Numbered from the stretch's first letter, positions 21,859 through 33,862 are shown. The stretch is 64,000 nucleotides of DNA from Gyromitra esculenta (GCA_038503075.1 JBCAML010000004.1:951149-1015148), one strand, 5' to 3'. Notes: generated from the letters alone by a model not told the origin. Translations and numbers: made by a program.

Positions 21859-24033
21859 TTACAACTCTTCTTTGACTCGGTCCTTAACCTCAGTAGCTTT
21901 CTCCTTCGTTGAATCATAAACCTTCTGACCAGCCTCATATGCGCGATCTCCAGCTCTCTGTCCAGCTTCGTAGGTCTTATCGCCAACAACCTCGGCCTTC
22001 TTTGCACCGAAACCTAGCACGTCAAAGATTCTATCCTTAACCCATCCAAGACCGGTCGTGACCTGTCCATAGACGCCCTGATCGCTAGATCCATATCTAA
22101 ACGCATGCGCGTTTCTTCTGGCGGCGGCAATAAGTTCGTTGCGGGTGGAGCCTTGATAGGTATTGATTCCGTATCTGTCAAGGTATGCCTTAAGCTCAGA
22201 GTCTGACCAAGTATCGAAAGTCATGTCTTTTGCATTATCGGTAGCCTTCGCGAGAGCAGATGTGATGGAGGCATATGCCTGGCCTGCGGCATCGGTGGCA
22301 ACATCAGTGGCCTTGGTGCCAGCTGAATATGCAGAGTCAGTCGCCTTTGAGACCACGGAAGAAGCTGCAGACGCTGCAGAGTCAGTAGCCTTTGTGCCTA
22401 CAGAGCTGGCAGATGAGCCGACTGCAGTACCTGCAGATGAGGCAGACTTAGAAGCCTCTGAAGCGGCGGAAGAACCGGAAGCTGAGGCAACTGAGGCAAC
22501 TGAGGCGGCAGAAACTGATGCGACAGAGTAGGCGGATGCGGCGGAAGAGTAAAGCTCGTCACGAGAAGCAGCGGCATTAGCCGAAGCCTTGTAGCCTTGC
22601 TGATCGAGCCATTTCCTAAAAAAATGTTAAAATCAATTGATAAGACACGTAAAAATGGGACTGCTTACTTAAGATTGTCATAAGTCCAAGTGTCAAAGGT
22701 CCATGCACCGAATCCAGTAGCAGCTTTGTGCTTGCTAAGTCTGACCTTTGCCAAAAGCTCGTCACGCTTACCATTCTGTGGGACTGGGACACCGCGAGAA
22801 TCAAGATACTCCTTCAAACGACTATCGCTCCACTCATTGATCAAAGTGTCAAATGCATCCTGCTTGTATCCAGCGGCAGCATCGGTTGCTTGCGCAACCT
22901 TTTGGCCACCATAAGAGGAAGCGGAGCTATAAGCGCTGTTTGCACTCGCAGAAAGAGTATCGCCAGTGTAATAAGCTTTGTTGCGACGAGCAAGAGCAAG
23001 GAGTTCGTTACGAGTTGAGCCTTGAGGAATTTTCACGTTATTTTTATCCAAGAATTCCTTAAGCTTGCTGTCGGCCCAGGTATCAAATAAAGAATCAGCA
23101 ACATAATCTTTCGCGTTTTTTGCCTTGTAAGCTGCGTCGTTGGATGCGGATTGGAGTTTTAGAGATGTGAGACGAGAATTACGGCGGACACTGGAAATAA
23201 GCTTGTCACGAGTGGACGGTTGAGGGGCAGGATATCCGTGGGTGTCGAGCCATTTCCTAGGGAGTTGTTAGGCTTTAGTTGGAAAAATGGGTGGGATGGA
23301 AGAAACATACTTCAGGTCGCTATCGCTCCATGATTCGTAAAGCCAGTTTCCGGGGTAAGAAGTAGTTTCGCCAAGTTTGTTCGCAACGGTATCGTAGTTA
23401 TCGCGGGCAGTTGAAAGCAGCTTATCACGAGTTCGGGGTTGAGGGTTTGGAATTCCATGTCTATCCAGGAAGGCCTTCAGTTGGCTTTCTGACCATCTAA
23501 AATCGATTATCGTGATTAGTGACGTCATAATGACAATAAATACTCCTGATCTAAAATAAACACCGGGAATGACATACGAATCAAAGATCCAATTTTTAAC
23601 ACTACCATACGCCTCCTCAGCAGTGCTTTCAGTCTCCTCCCAAGCTTTCTTGACGTTCTCAACAAGCCAGTTCTTCTCCTCGGCCTTTTTCTTGTCGACC
23701 TGTTGACCCTTCTCGGACAGGTACTTTTGGAGCTGCTGGGGGTTCCATTCGGAGTATGGAACTACTATCTTGGCGTTCCAGTGTTCCTTAACAAGCTTCT
23801 CCAGATCTTTACGATCTGCAGGGGTTGGGTAGGGCACATTATGGTCGCTGAGCCAGCGTTCAAGTTCGTTCTCGTTCCATTTGTTGTAGGCTGAAACGAG
23901 TGTCAGTACCGTAAGAACCAGGGGATGGATTTAAAGGAGAACAGGAAAACAAACCAGCCTTGCTGCCCATGCCCAATAAGGCGGTGGCTTCGCTTGCCAG
24001 AACGGCAGCGAGAAGAATGTGAGAGAACTTCAT
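21859..24033 (-). CDS. Ish1/Msc1-family stress/nuclear-envelope repeat protein (640 aa, five exons)
   Basis: Exons are 23955-24033, 23578-23890, 23311-23496, 22669-23256 and 21859-22615 (1923 nt, all phases agree). Exon 1 encodes a signal peptide (MKFSHILLAAVLASEATA). About eight Ish1 repeats follow, each of the form FDTWSDSELKAYLDRYGI...STRNELIAAARR. The last three introns fall at or next to the W/K-W of a repeat (DS-WSES, LK-KWLD, LK-KWLD), so exon boundaries track the repeat. An Ala/Ser-rich spacer precedes the last repeat, and an Ala/Lys/Glu tail with YEAGQRAGDRAYEAGQK units ends the protein. Related proteins (S. pombe Ish1, S. cerevisiae Msc1) sit at the ER/nuclear envelope and respond to stress. 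Confidence 0.9.
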
Positions 24034-24978
24034 CACTAATTATGTGTGGAAAACAGCAATTAGGTAGATTAAATCTTCCCACCTTCTTTCGTTCTTTCGT
24101 ATCGCGTATTATATCCTTCGCAATATCGCTACAAAGGCTTGAAAAAGGCAGATGGAGATGACAGTGAAAAGACAGGGCAATGATGTGGGGACGGAGGGAG
24201 ACTTTATTCTACTCAGTGGCGGGTGGTGTCGTAATGGGGCCTCTAACCAGCCAACAATCACGTCTACGCACATACAAGGCACAGGACGGCTGATGATGCC
24301 ACTGCGCTACTCTACTTGGTACCCGGACTGCTCCTCCATGCTGCTCTCCTGCCATGCCAAAGATCGATCGACCAAAGCGTTTCCTGAGTGTCTCAATGGC
24401 TGGGAGTTGCGCGGGAAGGAAGGTCTGTGTGTGTGCGTGTGGATATGTTGTGATGCAATTCATCGTCATTCTTTGCGCGTGAATCACGTGACATTGACCG
24501 GAAACCTGGCGAGTGTTACACGATACGGGCTAGATTGCACAGAATTTAGTTTTTGACGACATAACACATTGTTATCGATAAGAGGAGAGCGACTATAATC
24601 TTTACGGCTCGGAAAAAAATCGAGTTTATGATGCAAATTATGGTTCTCTAATACAATCCGAAATACATGGGCTTGATGAAATGCAATACTTACTTAATTA
24701 CACTAATTTGCCCACAAGTATGTACCTAGCCGATGGCAACCTTCCTAATCATACAAATTATTACATGCCAACTGTTATACCGGCATGCTGGCCACGTTTC
24801 AAATTCTCCACCCCACAATCAATGCCATCGAAGAAAAAACTAATTCCAAAACACTGCTGGATACGCCCTAGCAAAATATCACATGCATGGACAGTATATC
24901 AACTTCAAGGATCCCTATCACGTCCTCCTTGTCCTATTCCCAAATACAAATGCAAAATATCAGTAATCGATTCTCAAC
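24034..24978. other. Intergenic, promoter side of the Ish1/Msc1 gene
   Basis: It contains a TCACGTGAC site at 24484-24492, about 450 bp upstream of the Ish1/Msc1 start codon. No gene is supported. Confidence 0.5.
24484..24492. promoter_or_regulatory. E-box TCACGTGAC upstream of the Ish1/Msc1 gene
   Basis: Identical 9-mer to the site upstream of CCDC174, here about 450 bp upstream of the start codon. Function is inferred from the known bHLH consensus only. Confidence 0.4.
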
Positions 24979-25560
24979 CTAGTAGGGAGCTTGACTCGTC
25001 GAGCTTGACTCACCACTCCAAAAACCCTTTCCGACCTTCTCATCCTCCCCTTCCATCTTATGGTCGTACCTCTTATCCATCTCCTCGTTGTGCTTCCTAA
25101 CTGCTTCCTTCTCCCCCTCATCAGGTGTAGGGTTCTTCATCTCACTAACTTTCCCTCCCAATCCAGCTCCTGAATCATCCTCAGTCTGTTCACCCCGACC
25201 TTTTCCCTTCCTCTTAGCAACAGGTTCATCCTTCCCCTTGCCACCAGTTCCCTCTCGTCCGCCGCCAGCCTTTTCGCCAGTCTCGGCGTACCCACCTGAA
25301 CCCGTCCCTTTACCTTCATCAACGGGCTCACGTCCAGGGTGCTCGGTGTCAATGCGTGGACGGGAACCTTGGAGATTGGGTTTGTTAGAAGGGTCGTCGC
25401 CGGTTTGGTCGGGATCACCGTAACCGGCGGTAGATTTAGCAGCGAGTGAGCGAGTGAACGAACGGCGACGTGGTAGAGAGACGGTAACTGCCCTAGCAGT
25501 AGAACAGGGGGTAGTGAGTAGCTGCCTAAGGAGGCGAGTAGGACGAAGAGGACAGCGCAT
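24979..25560 (-). CDS. Predicted mitochondrial, disordered Gly/Lys/Glu-rich protein (193 aa)
   Basis: The N-terminus (MRCPLRPTRLLRQLLTTPCS...RRRSFTRSLAAK) is Arg-rich and lacks acidic residues, as in a mitochondrial presequence. The mature part is hydrophilic and includes STAGYGDPDQTGDDPSNKP, HNEEMDKRYDHKMEGE and KGFWSG. From memory this layout resembles a conserved uncharacterised ascomycete protein with a GYGDP motif near the start and a KGFWSG-like end. A GTGAGT sits directly after the FWSG codons; splicing there to a CTACTAG acceptor would end the protein at FWSG, so the last 13 residues are uncertain. Molecular role unknown. Confidence 0.75.
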   Translation of the reverse strand: MRCPLRPTRLLRQLLTTPCSTARAVTVSLPRRRSFTRSLAAKSTAGYGDPDQTGDDPSNKPNLQGSRPRIDTEHPGREPVDEGKGTGSGGYAETGEKAGGGREGTGGKGKDEPVAKRKGKGRGEQTEDDSGAGLGGKVSEMKNPTPDEGEKEAVRKHNEEMDKRYDHKMEGEDEKVGKGFWSGESSSTSQAPY

Positions 25561-27524
25561 TTTATTTTTTGTTTAATAAATTTTTAGGGCGTAGTGATAT
25601 TATTTTAAAGGGTGTTGTTTGTTTAAAGTTTTAAGTTTCCGATATGCACAAGATGAAAAAGCTCAATTGCACGGTAGCGAGATTTGATGGGTTTGAGATC
25701 AAGCACGAAGAAGGGCTCAATGGTATGTTTATGATCCCTCTCGGGGCCGCTCGGCTGTTTCACTGTGTCCATCTTTCATTCCTGTTGGATGATCCCATAT
25801 ATTGTCGTCCACCGCAGTGTGGGGCGATCTGGCTGTCAGTGACATCATGAAGAGGGATGACGGCATCGAGAAGATGGAAAGCAGACAAAGGAGAAACCGA
25901 TCTACTTATTATAAATAGTGCCAAGATGTACCATGAGTACATGTACAGTCTCGTTCGAAAAGTCTTGACACCCCTCGTCTCTGTTAAGCACGACTGTCGA
26001 CGGATTGAGGCTATAGTTTTTGTAGAAGATACATGTAGTTATGTGAGGTAGTTAGACGCTATTCAGCATTTGAGGAACTTCATAGTTTTCCACATTTTTG
26101 AATTACTGTTTTCCAGTTCGATTCGTAGCTATTTAGTTTATTATCAACGATTAGTAAGGTGCCAGGATTTTGCGAACGTAATTGTACATATATTGCTACT
26201 GCTTTGGGTGACTGTAGCATCACGATTCACGATTCACGATGTTTGCGAGGCCGGAGATTAGGTATGGACGTGCACGCCTGCACGGGCTTCAAACTCTGTC
26301 AGATCAACAGTCCAACCTGAAAATAGACAGGCTGGCGGCAACTTTCTCTGACCCTTCGGCCAACCGGAAAAATCCATACCTGGATTCCGTCCCACTCTTT
26401 CATGCCGATGATAACCATGGCAAGTAAACACAAATGACGTAATGCCAAGCCAAATCATGTTCTCTCACTCGTGATACACGATCATGCGCTGGAAACGCCT
26501 CTGTTGTTCGGATAGAGATTTTGCATAAAAAGATCCGGCTTTAACTTCTAGACATTTGATTAGGTAGAATTAACATCTTATTAGCCAAAAACCAGGGCCA
26601 CCCCTATGAACAAAGAACTTAGTATCCAAATCTCGGGCTTTGATGCTACAGAACAATTGATGATGAGAATAAGTCTGTTTCCCCCGCAGCATCCCACCCA
26701 AGAGATAGAGACACAGGTATTATTCGCTGAAGTACGTGGTTTCCGTTCGAAGTTTTGAGTTGATTCTACTTTGCTAGGGTATCGTGGATCGTTGGTAAAG
26801 TATTGCAATCCTAAATTGGAAAGGAAGATCAAGTCTGTGGAGGAATTAATGCCTCTGCTTGTGGTTACTGTTATGTGCTTTGTCCGGAGAACATCCCACA
26901 TATGTAGTTTTGAAATATGTGTTTTCCCCAGCAACAAGCTCCGTGGATAAAAAATATGATTCGGCATCATTCAGTCATTAAATATCACTCTGCTGCGTGA
27001 CACTGTATAAAGCTAGTTACAATTCATACGAGCCGTAGAAAGATAAGCGTTTCTGGTTCTTCTTTAGTAAGAACTGATGAAGTTCTGAGTGATGGGGTAT
27101 AAATTTTGCGAAATGTAGATTATCACAACACTTCTCTTGAGGGTGCGGTATTACGTACATTGAATGCAACATGTGAAAGGGAATCCTACACCAATCGGGA
27201 TCCTATAGGCTCCTTTTTTTCCTTAACTCTCCTCAGAGACCACCCTCGCGCCGATTTCGTTGCCAAGTCTCACCAGCTGCCTGTGGGTTACTGATTGAAG
27301 CGTTCGTATCTACCACCTCTCGTGACCAGCACACATCTGGTTAGATACTTCAATTTTAAGCCCTCTCCAGTCCTTCCAACCACCATTAGTGTTCTCTCAA
27401 CAACAACTCGTGTCAGCAACGTTTGTAGCAACGTCTCATCATCCGGTAGGCATCCAACTCCTTTGCTAAGATGGCTAAGGGCTTCGGATTGACAAACAGT
27501 TAGCAGGTCTGACACTTAAAGAGG
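25561..27524. other. Divergent intergenic region, 2 kb
   Basis: It lies between the mitochondrial-type gene (minus) and the hypothetical gene at 27525 (plus). One copy of the ACATGTAGTT motif lies at 26031. A 129-codon open frame at 26581-26970 on the minus strand has no family resemblance or splice structure. A GTAGGC donor near 27450 and an AAACAG acceptor near 27500 could mark a 5' UTR intron of the next gene. Confidence 0.45.
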
Positions 27525-28076
27525 ATGGATACCGACATCCAGAAGACTATTGCGCTCAATATCGAAAATCTCACCATCAACTCGGATCAAAATCCCTCTT
27601 TATCATCTAACAGGTCATCACCTTCACAACAATCAAATAAACCTCTTTTTTCCTCGTCCCCTTCGCTGGAACCCCCTTCTCAAATATCAAACCCGTTTTC
27701 TCCGTCTATTCCACAGTCCCTACTTATCGACTCGCCTCTTCCAGGAGTCGCGACTAGGTTCCTCCAGATCGTAAGTATCAAGATGAAACACGGCAACTTT
27801 CTAATCCAAGAACTGTTTTTTGCATTCCCGTTGGCTATCCGTATCTGGACTGGCGTACCATCTTTCGGTGGTGCGGTAGCTCGGCTTGACTTCAAGACCG
27901 CTGCTATGGCTTCACAGGTTCTCGACAAGCACGGGCGATATGGACAGTCACATCAGCTCGGAGAATACCATTTGGATGCTGAATTGGAGAACAATGAGGA
28001 CGAGTGGTGGAAGATAAGAGGGGCCCAGAGTTGGCAGGGTATTAGGTATTCCTGGGAGACTCAGAACCGGATGTGA
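27525..28076 (+). CDS. Hypothetical protein (183 aa)
   Basis: The N-terminal 75 residues are Ser/Pro/Asn-rich and disordered. The C-terminal 100 residues look globular (ELFFAFPLAIRIWTGVPSFG...EWWKIRGAQSWQGIRYSWET). The same frame is open on both sides of a GTAAGT at about 27772, and excising that stretch would break the frame, so I read it as one exon. I do not recognise a family. Tryptophan- and charge-rich C-terminal composition supports coding. Confidence 0.55.
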   Translation: MDTDIQKTIALNIENLTINSDQNPSLSSNRSSPSQQSNKPLFSSSPSLEPPSQISNPFSPSIPQSLLIDSPLPGVATRFLQIVSIKMKHGNFLIQELFFAFPLAIRIWTGVPSFGGAVARLDFKTAAMASQVLDKHGRYGQSHQLGEYHLDAELENNEDEWWKIRGAQSWQGIRYSWETQNRM

Positions 28077-28287
28077 GGATAATGAGAGAAGGTATGGTAT
28101 AATGGTTCTTGTGCATGTGAGGTTGTATGTTGAGAAGAAAGCATACCTCCCACGACTGGGTAGGCTGTTTGGCAAATCGGAGCATCTGTATCGTGATATA
28201 TCTTTTCTCACATAGTTTTTACTTTAAGTTCTCTAGATTAATTCGAGTTTCATGATTGGACTCAACTGTGGTATAATTGTGTTCGAC

Positions 28288-28369
28288 ACCAAGCCTGTAT
28301 TACCGCCATAACCTAAGGGTTGGATGCGTGTATGATCAATCAATCAATCTATCTACCAAGCCTGTATTA
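28288..28369 (+). mobile_element. 52-bp retroelement 3' fragment flanked by a perfect 15-bp duplication
   Basis: ACCAAGCCTGTATTA occurs at 28288-28302 and again at 28355-28369. Between them lie only 52 bp: CCGCCATAACCTAAGGGTTG, GATGCGTG and a tail of ATCA repeats ending in ATCTATCT. The first part matches the 3' ends at 21333 and 52471. The fragment is an extreme 5' truncation and the perfect duplication suggests a fairly recent insertion. Confidence 0.8.
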
Positions 28370-29370
28370 AAACAGGGTTAAGGGTATTTCATTGGTTGAT
28401 CTACCTATTGTTGATAGGTTCGACAACATTTCCCATACAAACCACCGCAAACTTCTGGATATGGCCCAGAGTTTCAGGGTGCCGACAGCGTTAAGCGAAC
28501 AGATAGGCTGTTCAATATCAAAGAGAAGTGCACAGGGTATAGTTCCGCAGACGATTGAACCTCGAAATGGGCGTGAAACCCAGAGCCGGAACATTTAACA
28601 ACGAACACAGTCAACCTTACTCAGGTCTTACGAGAAAGCTAGGATTCGAAAGCAAGTGAGTGATTGCTTATGATTCCTATCCGTTTTCCTCGTTCCGGCC
28701 AAAGCAAAGCAAATTTGGTTTATCGATCGGTAATTCGGCACAAACCTCTATTTCAGGATTCGGCATCCCCGGCGGAGCGCTTCATGATACTTATTCTCCG
28801 TTACATCCTAATCAGTGGTATCCGATCTGGACTGGGAAAGCGATAAACCTGGAAGCGGCTGGGAAATCTAGTGGCCGAGGAGACGACAACCTTGTTCAAC
28901 AGGGTGGTTTTTTTGTCGCTCGGTATTTTACTATCTATCACACATAGCCGAATACCTGTAGCTATTGCGCTGCTAGTGTTCCAAGGAGCTTTGTCCTCTT
29001 ATCACCTCTGATAACTGCGATCGCGTTTGTCACTTTTGCTTGGGGGAATACGGGGTTGAGGAGAGCGGAACACCGACATCTTATCGACTAATCGGCTTAC
29101 TGGCCAAAAAAAGGAAAAAAAAAGGGTTCTATGTGAGCCGAGGAGTATGTAGGTTGAACCTCAACAACCCAAGACTAGCAATTGTAAACAGCTTATGGTG
29201 GAGCCTCCGTTTCTGTCATCAATCCCAGAACCTAGGAATGTGGTTGAAGGCACTGGCTAGCGTTCTGCCCGCCTCAAAATTCCATTCGCACGCTCATGTC
29301 GCTCAATTCATAATACGCTTTGTCACTATCCTCCTAAACCCAATCACCAGTCAATTCATCACGGAGGTAG

Positions 29371-29379
29371 TCACGTGAC
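29371..29379. promoter_or_regulatory. E-box TCACGTGAC
   Basis: Third exact copy of the 9-mer, followed by CGCATTATAAAG, a TATA-like element 10 bp downstream. It lies about 460 bp upstream of the candidate small secreted protein. Confidence 0.35.
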
Positions 29380-29834
29380 GCATTATAAAGCTGACGATGT
29401 GACATATACATAAGTGGGGATTTACTGGCTACTTACTGCTTCCTTGTCATACTTACGCATGTGGAGGGGAAGGCCGGGGGAAGGCCGGATGGGACGGATA
29501 CTGGATGGTAAGTGCCGTATTAACTGGCCTGTGCACGGTGTTTAAAGGTTAACTCTAAGTTTAAGCTTATTCGCGTTCTCGGAGGGGATTTTTCGTTGTG
29601 ATGGTTGTTTGATTTTTGCTGCTTGCAGGGTGTTTGGGTGGGTTGAGTGCACGTGTAGCTGGGGGGGGTACATGTAGTTTACGGATTGGTAACTGCATAT
29701 ATTAGGAGGGCCGAAAGATTAAGTGAAGCAGAGAAAGAAAGAGAGAAACAATCAGGGTGCAGAAACGGAATACAACGATAGAAACTCTATCTCTACATCT
29801 GCGAAATACTCGATATAAAACCTCCACCAAACCC

Positions 29835-30094
29835 ATGCTCCAATATCTATCACCATCAACCCTATACCGTATCCTCCCTCTTCCCCTCCTCCTCATCCGC
29901 GTCTGTTATATGTGCATTGAGTCGACAAACTAACAAACCAAACCAAATGCATAGACCTCTGCAACTCGTTCGGGACCCTCAAACTCAACTGCACAGCCAA
30001 CTCGACGGCAGAGAGCGTGTGCAGTGGTATTGCGGCGGACAAGGTGCTTTCGATATGTGCAGAGCTTTTGGGGATTATTACTGGTACGGTGTAG
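29835..30094 (+). CDS. Candidate small secreted cysteine-containing protein (two exons, model uncertain)
   Basis: A short exon ending at 30094 (stop TAG), starting after a CATAG acceptor at about 29954 with a CTAAC branch site upstream, encodes LCNSFGTLKLNCTANSTAES and VCSGIAADKVLSICAELLGI, then ITGTV. It has four cysteines and two N-glycosylation sequons (NCT, NST). An upstream ATG at 29835 gives a hydrophobic leader (MLQYLSPSTLYRILPLPLLL) that joins in phase only through a non-consensus GTTATA donor, so exon 1 is doubtful. A TATAAA lies about 20 bp upstream of that ATG. If real, it is a roughly 70-residue secreted or effector-like protein; it could also be a relic exon. Confidence 0.35.
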
Positions 30095-31566
30095 ATTGTG
30101 TACTATCTGGTTTAGTTGCCTAGTAGCTTTTTGAAGTGGTTTTTATTTATTTAAACTTCAATACACGTGAATTGATAATAGGTACATGTACATGTAGTTC
30201 TGTGGGTGTGTTCATCGGAGTGAGTGAGTGAGTGAGTGAGTGGCTGGTGGGTTGGTGTAGTGAACTACCGGGATTGTGTCACGCCGTGATTGTGTGGCCT
30301 GTGGGTATGGAGCTGGGGGGGAGGTGCGGGATGCGGCGAGGGTATGATGTCAGTGGTTTTGGGTTTGTGGATGTACATACTCCAGGGGAGAAGGGTGGAT
30401 TGGTGGGGAGGTGGGTGGAGAGGTGGAGAGGTTATTGTTGAGCGCTTGACGAAGTGAAAGCTTGATTTCGGTTTTGTTCCTGTTTTGATTGTTTTAATTC
30501 ATTATTTTAATCCGCAGTTCCTTTGATTCACGAATTTAATCCGCGCTCAGTTCTTCAAACCGTGTATGTAGCAAAGAAACCCACCTCGCCTATCCGCAAG
30601 AAAGTGAAAAAAAAAAGGTGGCGAGCAGCGTCGAGGGCAGACCAGGAAGTTTAACCGTGATTCCGGAGGAACCGTGCCTGCATAGCAACCCGCCAGACCA
30701 ATGCCAGACAGAGCCAGCACACATGCAGTACGACTGATTGGACGAACGCCTACTTCCACACGAACGCTGATTCGATGGATTCGCTTTTTCCGAACAAGAT
30801 GTAGAAATCCACGGGCTCGATATGACCAGAGACTTGATAATGGAATTGTTTGGTCTGATAGGATGAACGATACCCGCACCGAAACGTTTAGGGGGGGCTG
30901 TGTTGGTTGGAGTTGCTATTTTAACGGACTCGAAACGGGGATGCTAGCTCGAGGCTGCTATCGCCGGTTCGGGAAATGAATCCGCCAGAAACCAGGGCTG
31001 CTTGGGAGAGAGAGGGTTTTTTTCTGAGGGAGAGCGAGGAGAGCGAGAGGACCCTGTAGGGCGGAGGGTCTTACTTTGGGTGCTGGCTTTGATTTGCCTT
31101 GCGGGAGGGAAGGTGCAGCGGCGCTCTACGGTCGCCGGTCTCTTTCCATGCTCCAGGCCATGCTCTGCTGTTTTTCTGGCTTGGGGGTGTTGGGGTCTCT
31201 GTGTGCTTGTCTGTTTGTCTGTTCTGTCCCCGCTGGATCTCTGTGTCTTCTCGCGTCCTCGCCGGTGCTGTCTCTGCCCTGCCTGTCTGATCCCCTTCCG
31301 CCCATTCCCCTTCCGCCCATTCCCCTTCCGCACCAATTCCCCATTCCCCATTCCACACCCCCCCCATCCCATCCCATCCCGGCCTGCGCTGCGCTGCTGC
31401 TGTACTCCTTCCCCTTCCAAACACCCTCCTCGCCCAACACCTCTCCTACCTCCGCTGCTTCCCAACCCCCTCTCCCACCCAAACCCCCTCAGCCGCACTC
31501 ACCCCCGCCGCTGAGAGCTTCTATCCCCACCCCCTCCTGACCGCCCGCTCGGGCTGACCGCCCGCA
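30095..31566. other. Intergenic / 5' flank of the DUF7820 gene
   Basis: It contains a (GAGT)n microsatellite and ACATGTAGTT at 30190. From 31100 to 31560 the plus strand is strongly C/T-rich with CCATTCCCCTTCCGCC repeats, typical of a fungal promoter and 5' UTR. The overlapping open frames on both strands there are composition artefacts. Confidence 0.5.
30219..30242 (+). repeat. (GAGT)n microsatellite
   Basis: About six uninterrupted GAGT units. Confidence 0.9.
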
Positions 31567-33830
31567 ATGGAGAACCGCTTCTCTCGCGCCTCCGACTCGC
31601 GGTCGGCTACCGCCAGCGATATTGACGACGCCCTCTATCCCGCCTACCACCACTACCGTCCTGGCCCTTCGCTCTCGGTCTCTGCTCCTCCTCGCAGGCC
31701 CCCCCCATCGCCATCATCACGCGACAATGCCCAACCGCGTCCCCCTAGTCTGGAGAACGTCTTTGCCGACCCGGTAGACTCCCCCCCTCCGTCCCCCACT
31801 GGGTCCGCCTTCTACTCAAACAGCATTATCACCCCGACTCCCTCCGTGCGAAGACCCTCGTTGTCGCTGTCGGCGAGACGATCTCCCAGCCCGTTACCCG
31901 GGGGAAACGCCAACCCAAACACCGGCTACTACGTACATCACCGATTATCACAGTCACTAACTCCGTCCGTCCGCTCTTCGTCCTCGTCGTCCATGTACAG
32001 CCACGGGAACGGGAACGGGGTCGGGCTCAACAGGTCAAACACCACAGGCACAAACGCAACGGGCTACTCGACGCTCTCGTCCATACCGTCCAATCTCTCG
32101 GATTTCACATCCCCACCGTCGCCGCTGCCACCTATAGCTCCTGTACGGCCACAATGGAACTATGGCAGCCATCAGCAGAATATTTATCCAGACTCGGTCC
32201 ACACTGGCTCGGTCGTGCCGGAGGGGGATGATCCGTTTGCTGACGATTTTATGATTCCTGTAGGGGATGGGTTTGCTCCACACCATCAACGGCCGCCTCC
32301 AGCTGTGGTGTTTCGGTCTGGCGCGAGCAGTGTGGGGAGTATAGAACCGCCGCCGTATACGAGGTATCCAGAACCGCCAAAGCCGGAGGATGATGTCGGT
32401 TTGCCGTTGGCGATACACCCATCGAATGGAGATTCAGGGATTGATGTGGGGAGGGAGGATGATGAGGGTAGGAGGAATAGCAGACGGGTTTTGGCACCAG
32501 TGGCAATAGAAGTTGGAGGAGGAAGGGGGCTAATGAGGGGAGCTGACATGATGGATAGGGTCTCTGAAGATGGTGATCGTGGTGATCCTGGAGATGATGA
32601 CGGTAGTGGAGCGGTGAAGGAATGGGAGCAGAAACGAGTTCTTGGGTTTAAATTGAGGGCTATCGTTGTGGGCGTTGCAGTAGCAATGGTAGTGCTATTA
32701 GCAGTTGGATTGGGAGTTGGCCTGGGTATTGGTTTAAAACCTGCTTCATCGTAAGAAACTGGTCCAGCTCTTTACAATTTTTTTTTTTTTGATATTTGAT
32801 AATCTTTGGTATGTCAATCGTTGATATCTTCGATTACTAACAAAAATAATATTACAGATCCGTAACAGTATCAACTCTCTATCCGACCCTTACAACAACT
32901 ACCGACCTCGCCCCACCGTCTGAAGAGACTGGCCCTCCCCTCTCCTCACCAAACGACACCTTCCCTGCCATTCCTACCGGCCTCGCCCTAATCAACCCTC
33001 TATTCCTCAATGACTACTCATCTGCCTGTAGTATCGCGACTCAAGACAATTCCTCACCTAGTTTTTTCAACAACATGGGTGCCGACCTCCTCTGGTCTTG
33101 CCAATTCGACCAAACTCAAAACAACGACGCTCTAGCCTGGCAGTTTAAAAAGTTCTCTGAGGGCGTCGTCAACATGGAAAACTTCGTATCCCAGCCCGAT
33201 TTCCTTCGGGGTGCAGAATTTGAAGATACGAGCTGGGGTGGATACATTGTGAGCTCTGTTGAAGGGATTGAAAAGTGGGAGGATGATCTGCAGTTAGTGA
33301 CGATGGGTGCCGATGGTACCATAGTGGAATACTCTGGCAAGCCGCCATGGCGTGACGGAACACAAAATCAGCCGTTCTGGCATATCCCGCTCGCATTGTT
33401 CAATAATACTGATAACCACGACAACAAGATCTCGCCCCGCGACAGCAGCAGCAACCGTTCAAGCGACAGCGCCTACAACTTTGCCGTCTTCTTCAACAAG
33501 ACCGTTATTATCAAAGAAAACACTATATTGGCTAATATCGCAGCCGCGTCCACATCCGGCAACATCGCTACTGGCAACGGATCCGTCCTACACCCGGGGG
33601 AAATCGTCTGGAGATGTGTATGGGAGAAGACGCTCCTGGAAGTCGAAGTACTAGTCGACATTCCCAGCCAAGCAGTTTCACAGAACGGGAACATGGTAGA
33701 TGGTCAGAACAGCACCAATGGTCCACCAGGACCCACTCACACCTTTGACACGCATTTCGGCGGTGGGGGAGGTGGAGGAGGAGGAGGAGGAGGGGGAGGA
33801 GGAGGAGGAGGAGGAGGATACCCAACTGGA

Positions 33831-33862
<32 letters not shown>

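Larger units (their letters stand above)
28077..29834. other. Intergenic with a retroelement fragment
   Basis: Apart from the 52-bp retroelement tail at 28303 I see no gene. Open frames at 28392-28598 and 28660-28947 have no recognisable domain. A TCACGTGAC site is at 29371-29379 and a copy of ACATGTAGTT at 29670. Confidence 0.45.

Noticed and set aside
26581..26970. 129-codon minus-strand open frame
   Set aside because: No family resemblance, no splice structure, and a composition like the surrounding intergenic DNA.
28636..28660. Minus-strand TTTCGAATCC resembling a B box
   Set aside because: No matching A box or T-stem in the neighbouring 90 nt.
30944..31540. Four overlapping open frames of 115-184 codons on both strands
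   Set aside because: They lie in a C/T-rich promoter and 5' UTR and encode Pro/Ser or Gly/Arg low-complexity only.
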